In this document: in pieces, positions 36,809 to 47,817 of the stretch
Layout: every line of letters starts with the position of its first letter
Position numbering within the stretch: the first letter of the stretch is position 1
Source of the DNA: Vitrella brassicaformis
Lineage: Eukaryota; Sar; Vitrellaceae
DNA: 64,000 bases
Direction: 5' to 3'
Assembly (NCBI GenBank): GCA_001179505.1
Contig: CDMY01000098.1
Span: 93,553 to 157,552 of the forward strand
Notes under the pieces: model-generated
Seen by the model: the letters and a program-made list of their open reading frames with translations, nothing else
Database searches by the model: none
Told to the model about the DNA's origin: nothing
Made by a program: the position numbers and the translations under genes

Positions 36809-37035
36809 TCCTGTGGCTGCAGTACTCTGTGCGTGAGGTGCTGATGCAGCAGCAAGGCAGCAGCAGCAGCAACCACAACCACCATGAGCATCACGGCCAC
36901 CACGGCGGACACCAAGGAGACGATGCCATTGCCACGGACTCTGTCACAAAGGGCCTGGTGCTGCCCGGCACCCACAATGCTCATCACGCCCACACACACC
37001 ACCACCACCACCACCATGCGAAAAGGGGATCGTAA
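34164..37035 (+). CDS. EF-hand calcium-binding protein with His-rich tail
   Basis: Ten exons, about 710 residues. Exon 1 (34164-35072) encodes a long helical region, including VYFAFGLLDFDKRGGLTKSV, which reads as a degenerate EF-hand loop, followed by a strongly charged KR/E stretch. Exon 2 has an Asn/Gly repeat (GNGNGNGEGGEGNGNG). A Ser/Thr/acidic linker leads to two C-terminal EF-hands: the loop DSDGSGFIDKTE, with canonical D, D, S, F, D and E ligands, and DESGDEQIDFAE, also complete. The last exon is Gln/Ser-rich and ends in clusters of His, HHEHHGHHGGH and seven consecutive His, before AKRGS-stop. No kinase or channel domain is visible, so it is likely a calcium sensor. The His tail could bind Zn or Ni. 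Confidence 0.85.
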
Positions 37036-37042
37036 TGGACAC

Positions 37043-37075
37043 AATGGATGGATGGATGGATGGATGGATGGATGG
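37043..37075. repeat. (GGAT)n microsatellite after the EF-hand gene
   Basis: Seven uninterrupted GGAT units a few bases downstream of the TAA stop, probably within the 3' UTR. Confidence 0.8.
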
Positions 37076-37122
37076 GAGTCGGGGAGACAGTGGATTTGTC
37101 AATGAGGTGTGCCTTTGAAACA

Positions 37123-37156
37123 ACAGACGCCGTTGTTGGTTGATTGCAGGTTTGCA
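37123..37156. repeat. Short dispersed repeat, copy 1
   Basis: ACAGACGCCGTTGT followed by TTGATTGCAGGTTTGCA. A very similar element lies at 38996-39032 in the same orientation; the two flank the gene at 37761-38502. Confidence 0.5.
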
Positions 37157-37324
37157 TTGCATTTGTATGTGTCAACTATCTGGGTGTCCACACACACATA
37201 ACATGAACACAAAGAAATCCACGCACGCCGGCTCCCGTACCGACTACTGATATACAATAAATGGGAAAAGGGCTGGGCTGCACAATATTATGCATAGCAT
37301 AGACACACACTTATCCCTGCAGAG

Positions 37325-37610
37325 CTACACTGGCTCGAGGGTCCACACCTCTGCATTCATGAAGCCACTTTCGCCGCCCAAGTCGTTTGTCGCGAAACTG
37401 CAGGAAGGCGTACACTCTCGAGCAACATCTGAGAGCAAAGAATGACACAGGGGGCACGATATGCATCGGGCGGCTATCTCGCCGCGCCGGGTCCCTGCCG
37501 GCCGCACAGAGACAGATACAAACGCACACAGCGGCAGTGCACAGGTTGGATGTGCGTGTGTGTGATTGTGATTCAATGTCTCCCGTGCGCGGCGGGATGC
37601 GCCGCGCCAT
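37325..37610 (-). CDS. Possible small minus-strand gene
   Basis: Low-confidence candidate. A start MARRIPPRTGDIES (ATG at 37610) is followed by a TGTGTG-containing stretch with intron character. A downstream block GTRRGEIAARCISCPLCHSL..SFATNDLGGESGFMNAEVWTLEPV-stop (37325) reads like a genuine C-terminus, with a CxxC-type pair. If real it would be divergent from the plus-strand gene at 37761. Splice junctions are not settled. Confidence 0.25.
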
Positions 37611-37636
37611 GATGGCGTGAAACCGCCATCATGGCG
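37605..37636. repeat. 13-bp perfect inverted repeat
   Basis: CGCCATGATGGCG, spacer TGAAAC, CGCCATCATGGCG. Each arm is itself nearly palindromic. It lies about 125 bp upstream of the ATG at 37761, so a protein-binding site is possible; cruciform formation is also possible. Confidence 0.65.
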
Positions 37637-37760
37637 TCCGACCCGTCCTGTTCCGCCGTGAAACCGCTCTCTCTGTCTGCCGGGAGGCTGACGAGGGAAG
37701 CCAACCAGCTCGCCGATATTTCTACACGGGCTGTCCCAGCGCTCGCAGCAAGGAAGCGCC

Positions 37761-38502
37761 ATGTTCAAACTGGGCTGCCGGAGGACGTCGCAGCTGCTTG
37801 GTGAAGGGTTCCCAGCCTCTCTTCGACCAAAGGTGAGAAAAGGCGCTCACTGGCTGCAGCATCATTGTCACGTAGTGCTGCGTGATTTCATTGTTCGTTT
37901 GTTATGTTGGGTGGCTCACGTGTCAGATGTACCGGTTCGGTCTGTCCCCACTCCTGCTCAGAACAGCACACTCCCTCGGCCACACGCCACCCACCCGCCA
38001 CTGTCAACCACCGAGGAGCCGCCACCTACCTGCAGCCTCCTTCTCTGCCAGCGTCCACACCAGTGCTCAGCCTCATACTCGACGACAGCACTCTGACGGC
38101 AAGGCGGCCGATACTGAGATTCTGTCCATTCACGACGACCCCGGTGCTGAGCCATTCGACCATGAGCTGTCGCTGCCCGACGTCACCGAGGAGAACCTTG
38201 AAATCATTTCCAAGGGCAGGGATGGCGTCGAGTACCTGTCGGAAGCGCCCTCCAGCAAGCAGCCCAGCTACGCACCAAAGGGCCTCGTCCGTGGCACTTG
38301 CCGGCGCCTGTTCATCAACCTGGTGTGTGTTTTCCTTCAGGTGCTGGGGATGTGGGCCTTGGAGGACTTTGGGTGGTCGGCGCTCATCAACTGGAAAAAG
38401 AGCACGTTTGTACTGGCGCCCTACGATAGGCATACGGTGCCGTCAGAACACATGCCCCCACACACACAGGCAGCCGAGAGGACGGCCCGTTCTGCTGGCT
38501 GA
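37761..38502 (+). CDS. Uncharacterised, probably mitochondrial membrane protein
   Basis: Two exons: MFKLGCRRTSQLLGEGFPASLRPK (from 37761) and, after a GTGAG..CAG intron, MYRFGLSPLLLRTAHSLGH... to ...AERTARSAG-stop (38502). Both exon starts are basic and amphipathic with few acidic residues, typical of mitochondrial targeting. The middle is acidic (HDDPGAEPFDHELSLPDVTEE). A single hydrophobic stretch, RLFINLVCVFLQVLGMWALEDFGW, precedes a short C-terminal segment, so it is a single-pass membrane protein of about 215 residues. The composition resembles accessory subunits of respiratory complexes, but no family is recognised. Flanked by a short direct repeat. Confidence 0.65.
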
Positions 38503-40252
38503 CACACCGAGTCGGAATCGTGTGTGTGGTGTGCGGTGTGTGTGTGTGTGTGGGTGTGGTGGGTGTGCGCTGTGCATGGCTGGCATGGATCGATTTTACT
38601 GAATTGTGGCATTGCAATGCATGTGGCTTGTCTGGCGTGTCTCGCTCGTCTTGCATGCCTGCCGCTTTGACCAGTCGGACCAGTCCGGTCGAAGTGTGGA
38701 TGGCTTGTACGTGCGTTGGTTGGTTGACTCACTCGTGGGCCGTTGGTTCTTGGTGCTTTATGTGCTTGTGGTGGATTCTTTTTCTCACTCACCTTGATTG
38801 ATTGACACACAGCTGATCGACCGATGGATGCAACGCAATCCAGATATCTAGAGTTCCAACCAACACACTCCACCCCACTCACACTCCACCCAGGCACGCA
38901 CTCCGCGGTTCCTTCCTGCTTGTGAATTGGCCATCCCATTTGCAGACAGATGCAGCTCAGCTCAGCACGGGGCCACAGGGGGGAGAGTTGTTCTCACAGA
39001 CGCCGTTGTCAATTGTTGATTGCAGGTTTGCAATTGTTTCGCTGGTGTCTGTCTGCACACATACAAACGTACACGTGCTTACACACGGAGACACACACAT
39101 ACAGAACGTACGGCAGCCGGCCGGCTGCTCAATTGCCATGGATCCCATGCCCTCCGTAAATGTGCAGAGAGGTGGTATGCAGACAGACAGACAGACCGGG
39201 CGAAAAATGCCTTGTTCGTGTCTGCGTCGCCTGATGACATGTCTGTCTCTATTGGCATGATGTGATGCTGACAGGCATAAATAATCGTCCGACATGATGT
39301 GCGCAGCGCCCCCCACTCCACTGATCGATCCACAATACAGTACGTCCCGTCCGTGTGTTTGTGTGTGTGTCTGTCTGTCTGGAGGGACGGGAGGGATGGG
39401 CCAAAAAGCGGCCTCATTCATTCAGACCATCCTCCTCCCACCACTCAGTCAGTCAGCCCACTCACGGGAGGCAGGCAGGCAGGCAGCAACCAGGAAGGGG
39501 ACAAGCAAGGGCAAAATTCAAACACCAACACTGTCTGTCCGATGGATCGATGGCGCAGTGAGTGAGCTGAGGGAACGAACCAACTGTCAGGGGGAGGGGA
39601 ACAGAGAGAGAGAGAGAGAGAGGCGTCCACGTGTGCAGTGCACACCACGTCAGTCACCATGCAGCACATCCATCCCATCAGCGTGTGTGTGTCTCTAAGG
39701 CACACACACACACAGACAGAGAGAGAGAGATAGGGGAGAGTGGACGCAGCACATCCAGGACACAGAGAGAGTGAGAGGGGAAAACCTCCCTCCCTGTTAG
39801 TATAGCAATCTTTACATGCAGCCAGCGGGGAGGGAGAAATACGAAAACAAAGCGGGCGTGTGTGTCTGTGTGTCAGCTACCACCTCTACGTTATTGAGGA
39901 TTAGCCACAACACACACACAGAAACACAACACACACACACCCCGAGAGAGAGAGAGAGAGAGCCATCAACGCAAACAACACAGAAACACAGAAACAAGCA
40001 CGCAGGCAGGCAGGAGGGGGGAGAAGTGACCGAAAGCCTCCCCGCTATCCCTTTCCTTTAAGAATGACATAACCCCAATATATAAAGCTATGCCTCTTGG
40101 CACACCACACCCACTACGGCAGTCACTTAAGCCAGGTCTACTGGATGAATGGATGGATGGATGGAGGCACTCCTATCCTACTAAGTATTGCTTTCCTTCT
40201 ACACGAGGCACATTCCCCACCCACAACACACAGACATACAGAATGGCATCAC
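38503..40252. other. Intergenic, repeat-rich, nothing recognised
   Basis: TG, TCTG, GAGA and GCAG repeats with no splice-bounded coding block on either strand. Holds the second copy of the short repeat (38996-39032). Confidence 0.55.
38996..39032. repeat. Short dispersed repeat, copy 2
   Basis: Partner of 37123-37156, in the same orientation: ACAGACGCCGTTGT, then TTGTTGATTGCAGGTTTGCA. Confidence 0.5.
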
Positions 40253-42002
40253 TCACGCCTCGTGTGTCTGCTTCCCCCCTCCGCTGCCATTATTCCCGCC
40301 ACCCTGTGGCCCTCTCCGGTTGTTCCCCCCGCCCCCGCTCCTCTTCTTCCTCGATGCCGGCGGTGTTGACGGTGGTGGCTTCTTCTTGCCCCTGGCGGGG
40401 CCCCCGATGCCTTCTCGCTCGCCGCCGCCCTTGCTGGGGTCCACCTCCAGCACATTGGACGACCGGATGCGCCGGCCGGTCTGTGTTGCAACACACACAC
40501 ACAGAGGGAGGGAGAGGGCGTGCAGTGAGTGCATTTGGTCAAAGGGTGTGTGGTGAGGGTGTTAAGATGGATGGTTACCTTGTCGACGGCCACGACCCTG
40601 AAGAACTGTTTCTTGTCTCCCACGACGGGCAGGTGGTGCTCAAACATGCTCTTTGGGTGCCTGTTCAGCAGCTCGGTGGGCGGGTGGGTCGGGCCGAAGT
40701 ACACCTCCCACTCAGTCACCTACACACACACATCCACACCCACACCCACAGACATCTCTCTCTCTCTCTCTCTGTGCGTGTGTGTGTGTGTGTGTGTCTC
40801 CGGTGTGGTGAAGGTAAGGTACGTTGGTTGCCCCATTCCAGGAGTAGTGTACGCTGCCCAGGGATCTGCCCGAGGGCGGCTTGTAAACCAGCTCAGGGCG
40901 TGTCCGCGGCTGCCCCCACCACTGCTGTCGGTAGCTGCGGTAGCTGCCGCCCCGGGAGAACTGAAGCTCACACACCTTCTCGCCCTTGTCCGTCACCTGC
41001 CATGCCAACACATATCGATTGCATAGCGCATCACATGCACATGTGGCCGGCCATGTGTGTGTGTGGATGGATGGATGGTATGGTGGGTGGGTACCTCAGT
41101 GTAGAATGGCATAGGTGGGGAGCCGAGGCCGCCCCAGTCAATGGCCCAGTTGCCATTGTCGAGCTTCTGCGCGTTGCCCGTCGCGAAGCCAAAGTAGTCG
41201 GGGTCGTGCCGGTACTCCCACACCTTCTTGGCAGTCAGCTTATCCTGTACACACACACACACACAGAGACACTGCTCGCCTGTTTATTTGTTTGTGTGCA
41301 TGGCTCTCTCTCTGCTGCTGTGGGCCTGTGGTTGTGAGTGCGTGTGTGTGTGCACCTCACCTGGTCAATTTCGTATTCGACGGCTCGCGAATATCTCGGC
41401 GAAAACTCGTTGCCATTGTCAAACATCGTGAGGCCTTTGCGGCCCGCACACAGAGATGTGTCGTGTGTTGTATGGGTGGGCGTGGGTGTGTTGGTTGGCT
41501 TACTTTTGTCTGATCTGAGCCGTACGTCGTGCTGGTGTGTGAATCCCCGGTCTTTGTTGAGGTACTTGAACTGGTTCCAGGGCTCCTCGCTGCCGAACCG
41601 CCACAGCACCTCGCCGGTGTCACGCGACACCTGCCCATGCACAACACAGATGCACACACACGGGAAACACTTGATGGCCACTCTNNNNNNNNNNNNNNNN
41701 NNNNNNNNNNNNNNNNNNNNNNNNNNNNNNNNNNNNNNNNNNNNNNNNNNNNNNNNNNNNNNNNNNNNNNNNNNNNNNNNNNNNNNNNNNNNNNNNNNNN
41801 NNNNNNNNNNNNNNNNNNNNNNNNNNNNNNNNNNNNNNNNNNNNNNNNNNNNNNNNNNNNNNNNNNNNNNNNNNNNNNNNNNNNNNNNNNNNNNNNNNNN
41901 NNNNNNNNNNNNNNNNNNNNNNNNNNNNNNNNNNNNNNNNNNNNNNNNNNNNNNNNNNNNNNNNNNNNNNNNNNNNNNNNNNNNCCCCCCCCCCCCCCTC
42001 CC

Positions 42003-42042
<40 letters not shown>

Positions 42043-43961
42043 GCGTATGTGACTTTACTTTGAGGGCGCCGATGTGTCTGAATGAGAAGATGAGATGTCC
42101 GTCGGGCGTCCAGTCGATTGAGTTGACGTGGCCGATGTCCCAGAGGCTCATGCCTTCACGGTACTGCATCTTGGTGTAGTTGAACACACCAGGGATCCGG
42201 TCCCACACACGGAACTCGAACAGCTGACCGACAAGGAATGAACGACACGGCACACGACACGGTTGTGTGGGTCTACTTCTCTCCCTCTCTATGGGGTTGT
42301 TTGCTGTGAATGCATTGGCTGGCCTACCACGTTGCCCTGTGTGTCGATCTCCTGCACTACGGGCCCCACCACGGTGACCTCCCCCCTGGTGGGCCCCGAC
42401 CGCACGACCTTCTGCACCTCCCTGGAGGCAAAATTGACCTTCCTGCGGTCGTACACCATCACCAAAGCCCTCCCGTCGTCCCGCACTTGCAGCCCGTGGA
42501 AGTCCGCAAACCCGCCGTGCTTGGCCGTGTGCACCTTGACCTCCTCGTACTCGTGATCGAGCTCCACATAGCCACCACGGCCGGCGGCCCGGTACGTCAG
42601 GTGGCCGTTCCTTTGCACCTGACGAGAACAACACGAGAAATGCCGATAGTTCGGATGTGGGAAGTGCGGGAGTGTGTGAGTCGATCAGTCAAGCCAGCCG
42701 AGGATACCTTGAACTCGGCGATGTCTGCTCGGCCGGCGGGGGGCGGCATGAAGAAGACGGGCTCGCCATTCTCGTCAAGAATGAGAAAGTACATTCCCGA
42801 CCCGAAGCCGCTGTTGGCCGCGAAGATGTAGCCGTCGGCGGTCTTGCCGGGCTGCGTCTTGACTATCTGCTGGATCTCGGGCACGGTGGCGTCCATCGTC
42901 TGATACCGCCGTGGGTCCATCACGCGATGCGGGCGGGATGCCTCGGCCATGGCCGTGCCGTTCTTGTTGTTCTGCTGCCGCTGCTCTCGCATAATGGCGT
43001 CTCTCTCCTTCATGAGCAGCTCGAAGGCCAGCTGGGAGCCGTCCTTGTGGGCGTGTGGGTCGTCCTCACCACTGCCGTTGCCGTTGCCGCCCTGACGGCT
43101 GGCGGACCGCCGGCGGCTAGTGCGGGAGTAGGGGGTGGTGTCCTTGGCGATGTTGAAGGACCACTCGAAGGCGGGGAGGGTCTCCCTTGCCGCTTCTTTC
43201 CCATTCCCACTTCCGCCCGCCTTGATGCCCCCCTCGATGGCCACGGTGATTTTCTCACCATACTCGAGCGGGGGGCTCTTCTCCTGCTCCTTGCGGGCCT
43301 GAGGGAAGATTTCCACGCCCTCGGTCACAATCTCGTACCCCATGGTGTGCGCCGGGTGGAAGACGAGCGTGCAATGGTCGTCGCCGAGCTTGAGAGTGCC
43401 CTCGTGGCGGCCCGACTGCTCGCCTCTTATGGTCACCTTGCCCTCAGCCGTTGAAAGGTCCACTGGGCAGGTCTTGGGCTTGATGGCGACGGTCGTCATG
43501 TCTGAGACGAAGATGGCGCCGGGCATTGGGTTGAGGTACTGGTAGGGCCCGTAGAGCTTAGTCATGTCGCGGCCCTCCGCGCGGGCGGCGAGCTCGTCGA
43601 AAAAAGACCGCTTCAGCTCCTCCTCGCTCAACTCGGTGTCGTCATCATCTTCGATGAGCGGTGCCTGGGTCGCCCCCGCCTCCTCAATGACATCATCCTC
43701 GATGAAGAGTGGCGCGTCGGTCACGCCCTCCTCGTCGTCAGCCAAGGGCGCCTCGGTGGCTGCTGCCGCCCTGCTCTCCTCTTCCTGCCGTCTGATCTGC
43801 TGTTTCAGCCTCTCGACTTGCTTGCGCAGGTCGGCGAGTGCCTCCTCGAGATCGCTGCCGGCTGCGTCAAGGAAGCGAGGTGACGCGGAGAATGCCGTCG
43901 ACGATGCGCCGAGGCAGCAGCAGCAGCAGAGCAGAGGGACGAGCAAGGACAGGCTCCTCAT
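40253..43961 (-). CDS. Arylsulfotransferase-like secreted protein
   Basis: Starts with a signal peptide (MRSLSLLVPLLCCCCCLGASSTAFSA, ATG 43961) and ends GKQTHEA-stop (40253), about 900 residues in nine or more exons. After a heptad-rich segment (DLRKQVERLKQQIRRQEEE) and an acidic repeat (TEAPLADDEE, TDAPLFIEDD, TQAPLIEDDD), an Ig-like region leads to a beta-propeller: MYFLILDENGEPVFF, HGLQVRDDGRALVMVYDRR, HVNSIDWTPDGHLIFSFRH, TGEVLWRFGS, FTHQHDVRL, LTMFDNGNEF, RAVEYEIDQ, GNAQKLDNGNWAIDWGG. These match the arylsulfotransferase (ASST) family, where a His acts as sulfate carrier; the HQHDVRL His is the best candidate. The tail is Lys/Arg/Gly-rich. One exon is partly lost in a 300-N gap. Confidence 0.82.
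41685..41984. other. Assembly gap (300 N) inside the arylsulfotransferase gene
   Basis: Exactly 300 N, followed at 41985-41998 by a poly-C tract. Part of the propeller between SFRHIGALK and VSRDTGEVLW is missing, or the gap lies mostly in an intron. Confidence 0.99.
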
Positions 43962-44248
43962 CTTTTTGGAAGGAGCTCTCAATTAATTAATTGGTAGGCC
44001 CATCTCGATGGGCACCCTCTCCTTAATTCAACATCGTCATCGTCTTCTCATCTCGCGGGCCCTTTCTGTGCCGCTGTACGCTGCAAGCTTTTTCTAACGG
44101 CCGACATGGTTGCGGTTGCCAAGGCGCCTGAAAAAAGGCAAATCTGACGCATCTGTGCGTCCCTTTCCCGCTCCTTGTTCAAAGGCGCCCGACACACTTC
44201 CACGGAGAGCGGTCGCGGCCAGCGAGACGGCCAGTGAAACAATCCGAG

Positions 44249-47200
44249 ATGCAGCCCCCACAGCCCCCAGTCACTCGAGTACGGACGATGCACCCTGTTC
44301 GTGCTCCAGCTGGGGAGGGCAGCCGCAGCAGCAGCGGTTCTCGGTCGGCGCCGCCCCTGCAGCAGCCGAGCCCCTCCCGCTCCCTTCTCCCCCTTGGCTC
44401 CAACGTCTCCTCCATCAGTTCAAGCCGCGAAGCCGCCCCTCTCCCTGCGTCCCGCTCAGACACCCGTGGCTCGCTCCGCCATGCGCCGTCGCATCGCGGC
44501 AGCATGGTGGAGATGTCGGTCGGCAGCGGTGGGCTCGAGCGGCTGCACTCGAGAGCCGGCACAAGTGGACAGTTGCTGTCGGCTGCGCTTGCGCCGACCT
44601 TGCGGAAGCCCAAGGGGCAGACAGTGACCTTTGATGGGCCGAGGGGGGATAGGAAGAAGAAGAACAGTCTCGGCCGGTAAGACATCGCACGTAGGCCGGC
44701 CTTTTTGCATGACTGGCCGCTCTGTGTATGTGTGTATGTGTGTATGTGTATGGGTGTGTGGGTGGGCGTGTGGCGTTCAGGAGCCAGACGACCAACTTTG
44801 GTGGCAGCGCCGGGAGCAGCGGTGGAGGCGGCCGCACCATCACGCCTCCCGTCGCCATCTTTGACCCGGGCGACCACCCCGGCTTCTCGCGCCGGTCCAC
44901 CTTCAACAGGACCGCCCCACCACTGGTCAGTCAGTCAGGGTGTCTCTGATGCCATGTGACCGGCCCCAAAATGCATTGATGCTCCCGTTGTCGGTCTTGT
45001 GTGTATATCTGTGTGTGTCGGTGCAGATGGTGCGTCACCGTTCGTCTCTGGGCATTGCGGCCAACCAGCAGCACCAGCAGCAACCATCAAGCCCCTCCGC
45101 CCCCCCACAGCTGCGCACCAGCACAGGCCGGCTGCAGCTGGACCCTCAGCCATCCCCATCCCCATCCCCAGCCTCGCCCACCATCTCTCCCTCACCCCAA
45201 GACACCCTCTCGCCCACCGCAGCAACGGCATTCAGGCGAACGATCGACACCCCATCAGGCGAAAGGCGCTTGGTCGTGCCGCCGCTGTCCCCCTCAGACG
45301 GCGGGATGTCTGTCGATGAGCTGCGTAAGGGGCCGGCGGCTGAGTTCTCCAGGACCATCAGCTTCTGGGACGCCATGCAGGGGTCGCATCACCTCTTGGA
45401 CGAGGAGGCGGACGACGACCATGGAGAGGAAAGGGGTGGTCAGCAAGAAGAGGAAGAGGTCCAGCAGAAAGCTGGGGATGCCGAATGTGACGAAGCCGCC
45501 AACGAGCCAGCGGCGGACACTTCACATTCAGATGGCGAACAAGAGGTAATTCCGCACGTCATTCTTTGGGGTTTTCATATGGCCGGAAAGTAATCCTCTG
45601 TCATCGATACTCCCTCGCTTAGGTCCATGACGAGCCCCCGCCAGCACTGGAGGTCCCCGACGGCCGGTCCAAGTCTGTGTCTGTCACCATATGTCCCGAT
45701 GGCATGATGGGGGGTGGCGATGGTGACGACGGGCGGGCGGACCAGCCGAGCCCCACTTTCGGGGGCGGTGTTCGGCGGAATCTGTCTCGCATCCTGGCGC
45801 GTTCGTCGACGTTTGTGTCAGACGGCAGCAAGCCAAAGGAGGTGCAGAACGAGCTCATCCTTGCCGCTTCTATCGGTCGGTAAACCACACACACAAGGAG
45901 AGGGACAGCGAGAGAGCTTGACGGCTGGATGTGTGTGGATTGTCTGTCCATCGATCAGGCACTCAGCTGTTTGCTCAGAATCAGGAGCTGATGACACAGA
46001 TCCAGAAGCGACAGACAGCATCGGCAGGCGCCACACCCCTGCAGTGAGCAAACCATGGCCATCCACAACCAGTTAGTTAACACAAGAGACAAACAGAGTG
46101 TGTATGCCATGTCAGCCGTGAGGAGTCCGGCTTCATGGTCGAGGGTGTTGTGGACACCTCCCCCAATGTGCACGACAGCCTCACCTCATCGCCCGCACTC
46201 TCCAACACACCCGCCTCGCGAAACAGATCCAGACGAGGATCAGTCATGTACTGGACGGACAGGCGGAGAAATGAATGCATCTCTTGCGTGGATCGTGCTG
46301 TGTTGTGTTGTCTTGTGTTGTGTGTGGCAGCTCTTCGCAGATCCGCCGCGTGTCTCACAACCAAGCACTGGTACGGTGCGTGAGCGACCTGTGTGTGTGT
46401 GCTGTGGATGGATAGAGTCGTGTGTGCAGGCGATGGAGGAGCTTCACGACGAAGTAGACCGTCTCACCAAACAGTGAGCAAATGCACAAGGGGGACCTGC
46501 TGGCAGCAATGATGGCATCCACTTCACCCCTTCCTCCCCTGTGTGTGTCTGTGCCCACGCACAGGCTGCAGGTGACAGAGGCAGAGCTCTTCAAGCTGCG
46601 GCGCGGGACGCACGCCGACGTCAAACACTACCAAGACCAAATCGAAGACAAAGAGCGCGTGAGTTAGCCAGTGGGTCGGTCGATGAGTGCATCCATCTGT
46701 GTGTCTGTGTGTGGAGTGCAGGAGATCAACGCGCTTCGCCAAGAGGTGACTGACCTGCGGTCGAAGGAACACCACCACAGACGGACCACCGAGAAGCTTC
46801 GCAAGTAAGTGAGCACGTTTAAGGTTGGGCGTGTCTATCATGCGTTCGACGTGTCTTTGTGCAGAGAGCTCAACGAGCTGTCGACTTCTGGCAAGGTGAG
46901 TGAATGGGCAAAGAGTAGGGGAGAATGGTGGACTGGACGATGTTTCACTCTCTCTGTGTGTGTGCATGCTATGCCTTGGTGTCTGTCTGCAGCACTTGTC
47001 GAATGAGCCAGAGATCACTGACGAGTGGTACAGCACATGCACGTGCTGACCTAGCATGGACGGGGGGATGGGTGTGCGGATATGGACTGCAGGGCCAAGG
47101 AGCGTGCCGAGGAGATCGCCAAACTTAAGAAGGGATTCAGAGAACGAGAAACAACACTTCTCGGTGGGTCAGTGAGTTAGTGAGCATCCTTATCATTGAC

Positions 47201-47783
47201 TGATTGACTGATGTCTGTCTCCACCGGAAATGGTTGGATGGCATGGATATATGCAGAGGCTCTCGACGCATCGAACAAGAAGGGCGAGGCACTGGAGGAG
47301 GAAACCAACAAACTGCAGGCCGAAATTGCCACCGTAGGCACAACACCAACACCAACAGCACAGCACACCACAGCACACCACCGTCACAGACACACACCAT
47401 GCTGTCAACGCCATTGTGCAGCTCAAGAGCATGATGTCGGACTATGACGCCACATCAGCCAAGGTAAGAAACAAGAAGACACACGCAAACACATGTTCTC
47501 TACTCCCTCCATATATTCTCTGCCTGCTTGTGCTTGCTTGTGTCAGTTACGCGAGGAGTTGGATGAGCTTCAGTCGACGATAGAGGGCGGCAACATGCGG
47601 GCGGCCGCCGCAAGACGCGGACGCAGAATGACTCTGCAAGACGAGCTCAGAGAGGTCAGTCGGCCTACACAGACCTTACAATCTCAGCATTCCTTTCTCT
47701 GCACACGTGGCAGGCTGTGTTTGATATCGGGGCACAGCAGAAGGATGACGGCAAAAGCGGCGGTAGGGAAAGACTGACAGCCT

Positions 47784-47817
<34 letters not shown>

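Noticed and set aside
38330-38341. An 18-bp intron inside RLFINLVCVFLQVLGMW
   Set aside because: GTGTGTGTTTTCCTTCAG has perfect ends but is far shorter than any other intron here, and the sequence is in frame and completes a hydrophobic helix.
42657-43454. 265-codon plus-strand open frame opposite the arylsulfotransferase exon
   Set aside because: It is antisense to a coding exon with recognisable family blocks; GC-rich codon use leaves the opposite frame open by chance.
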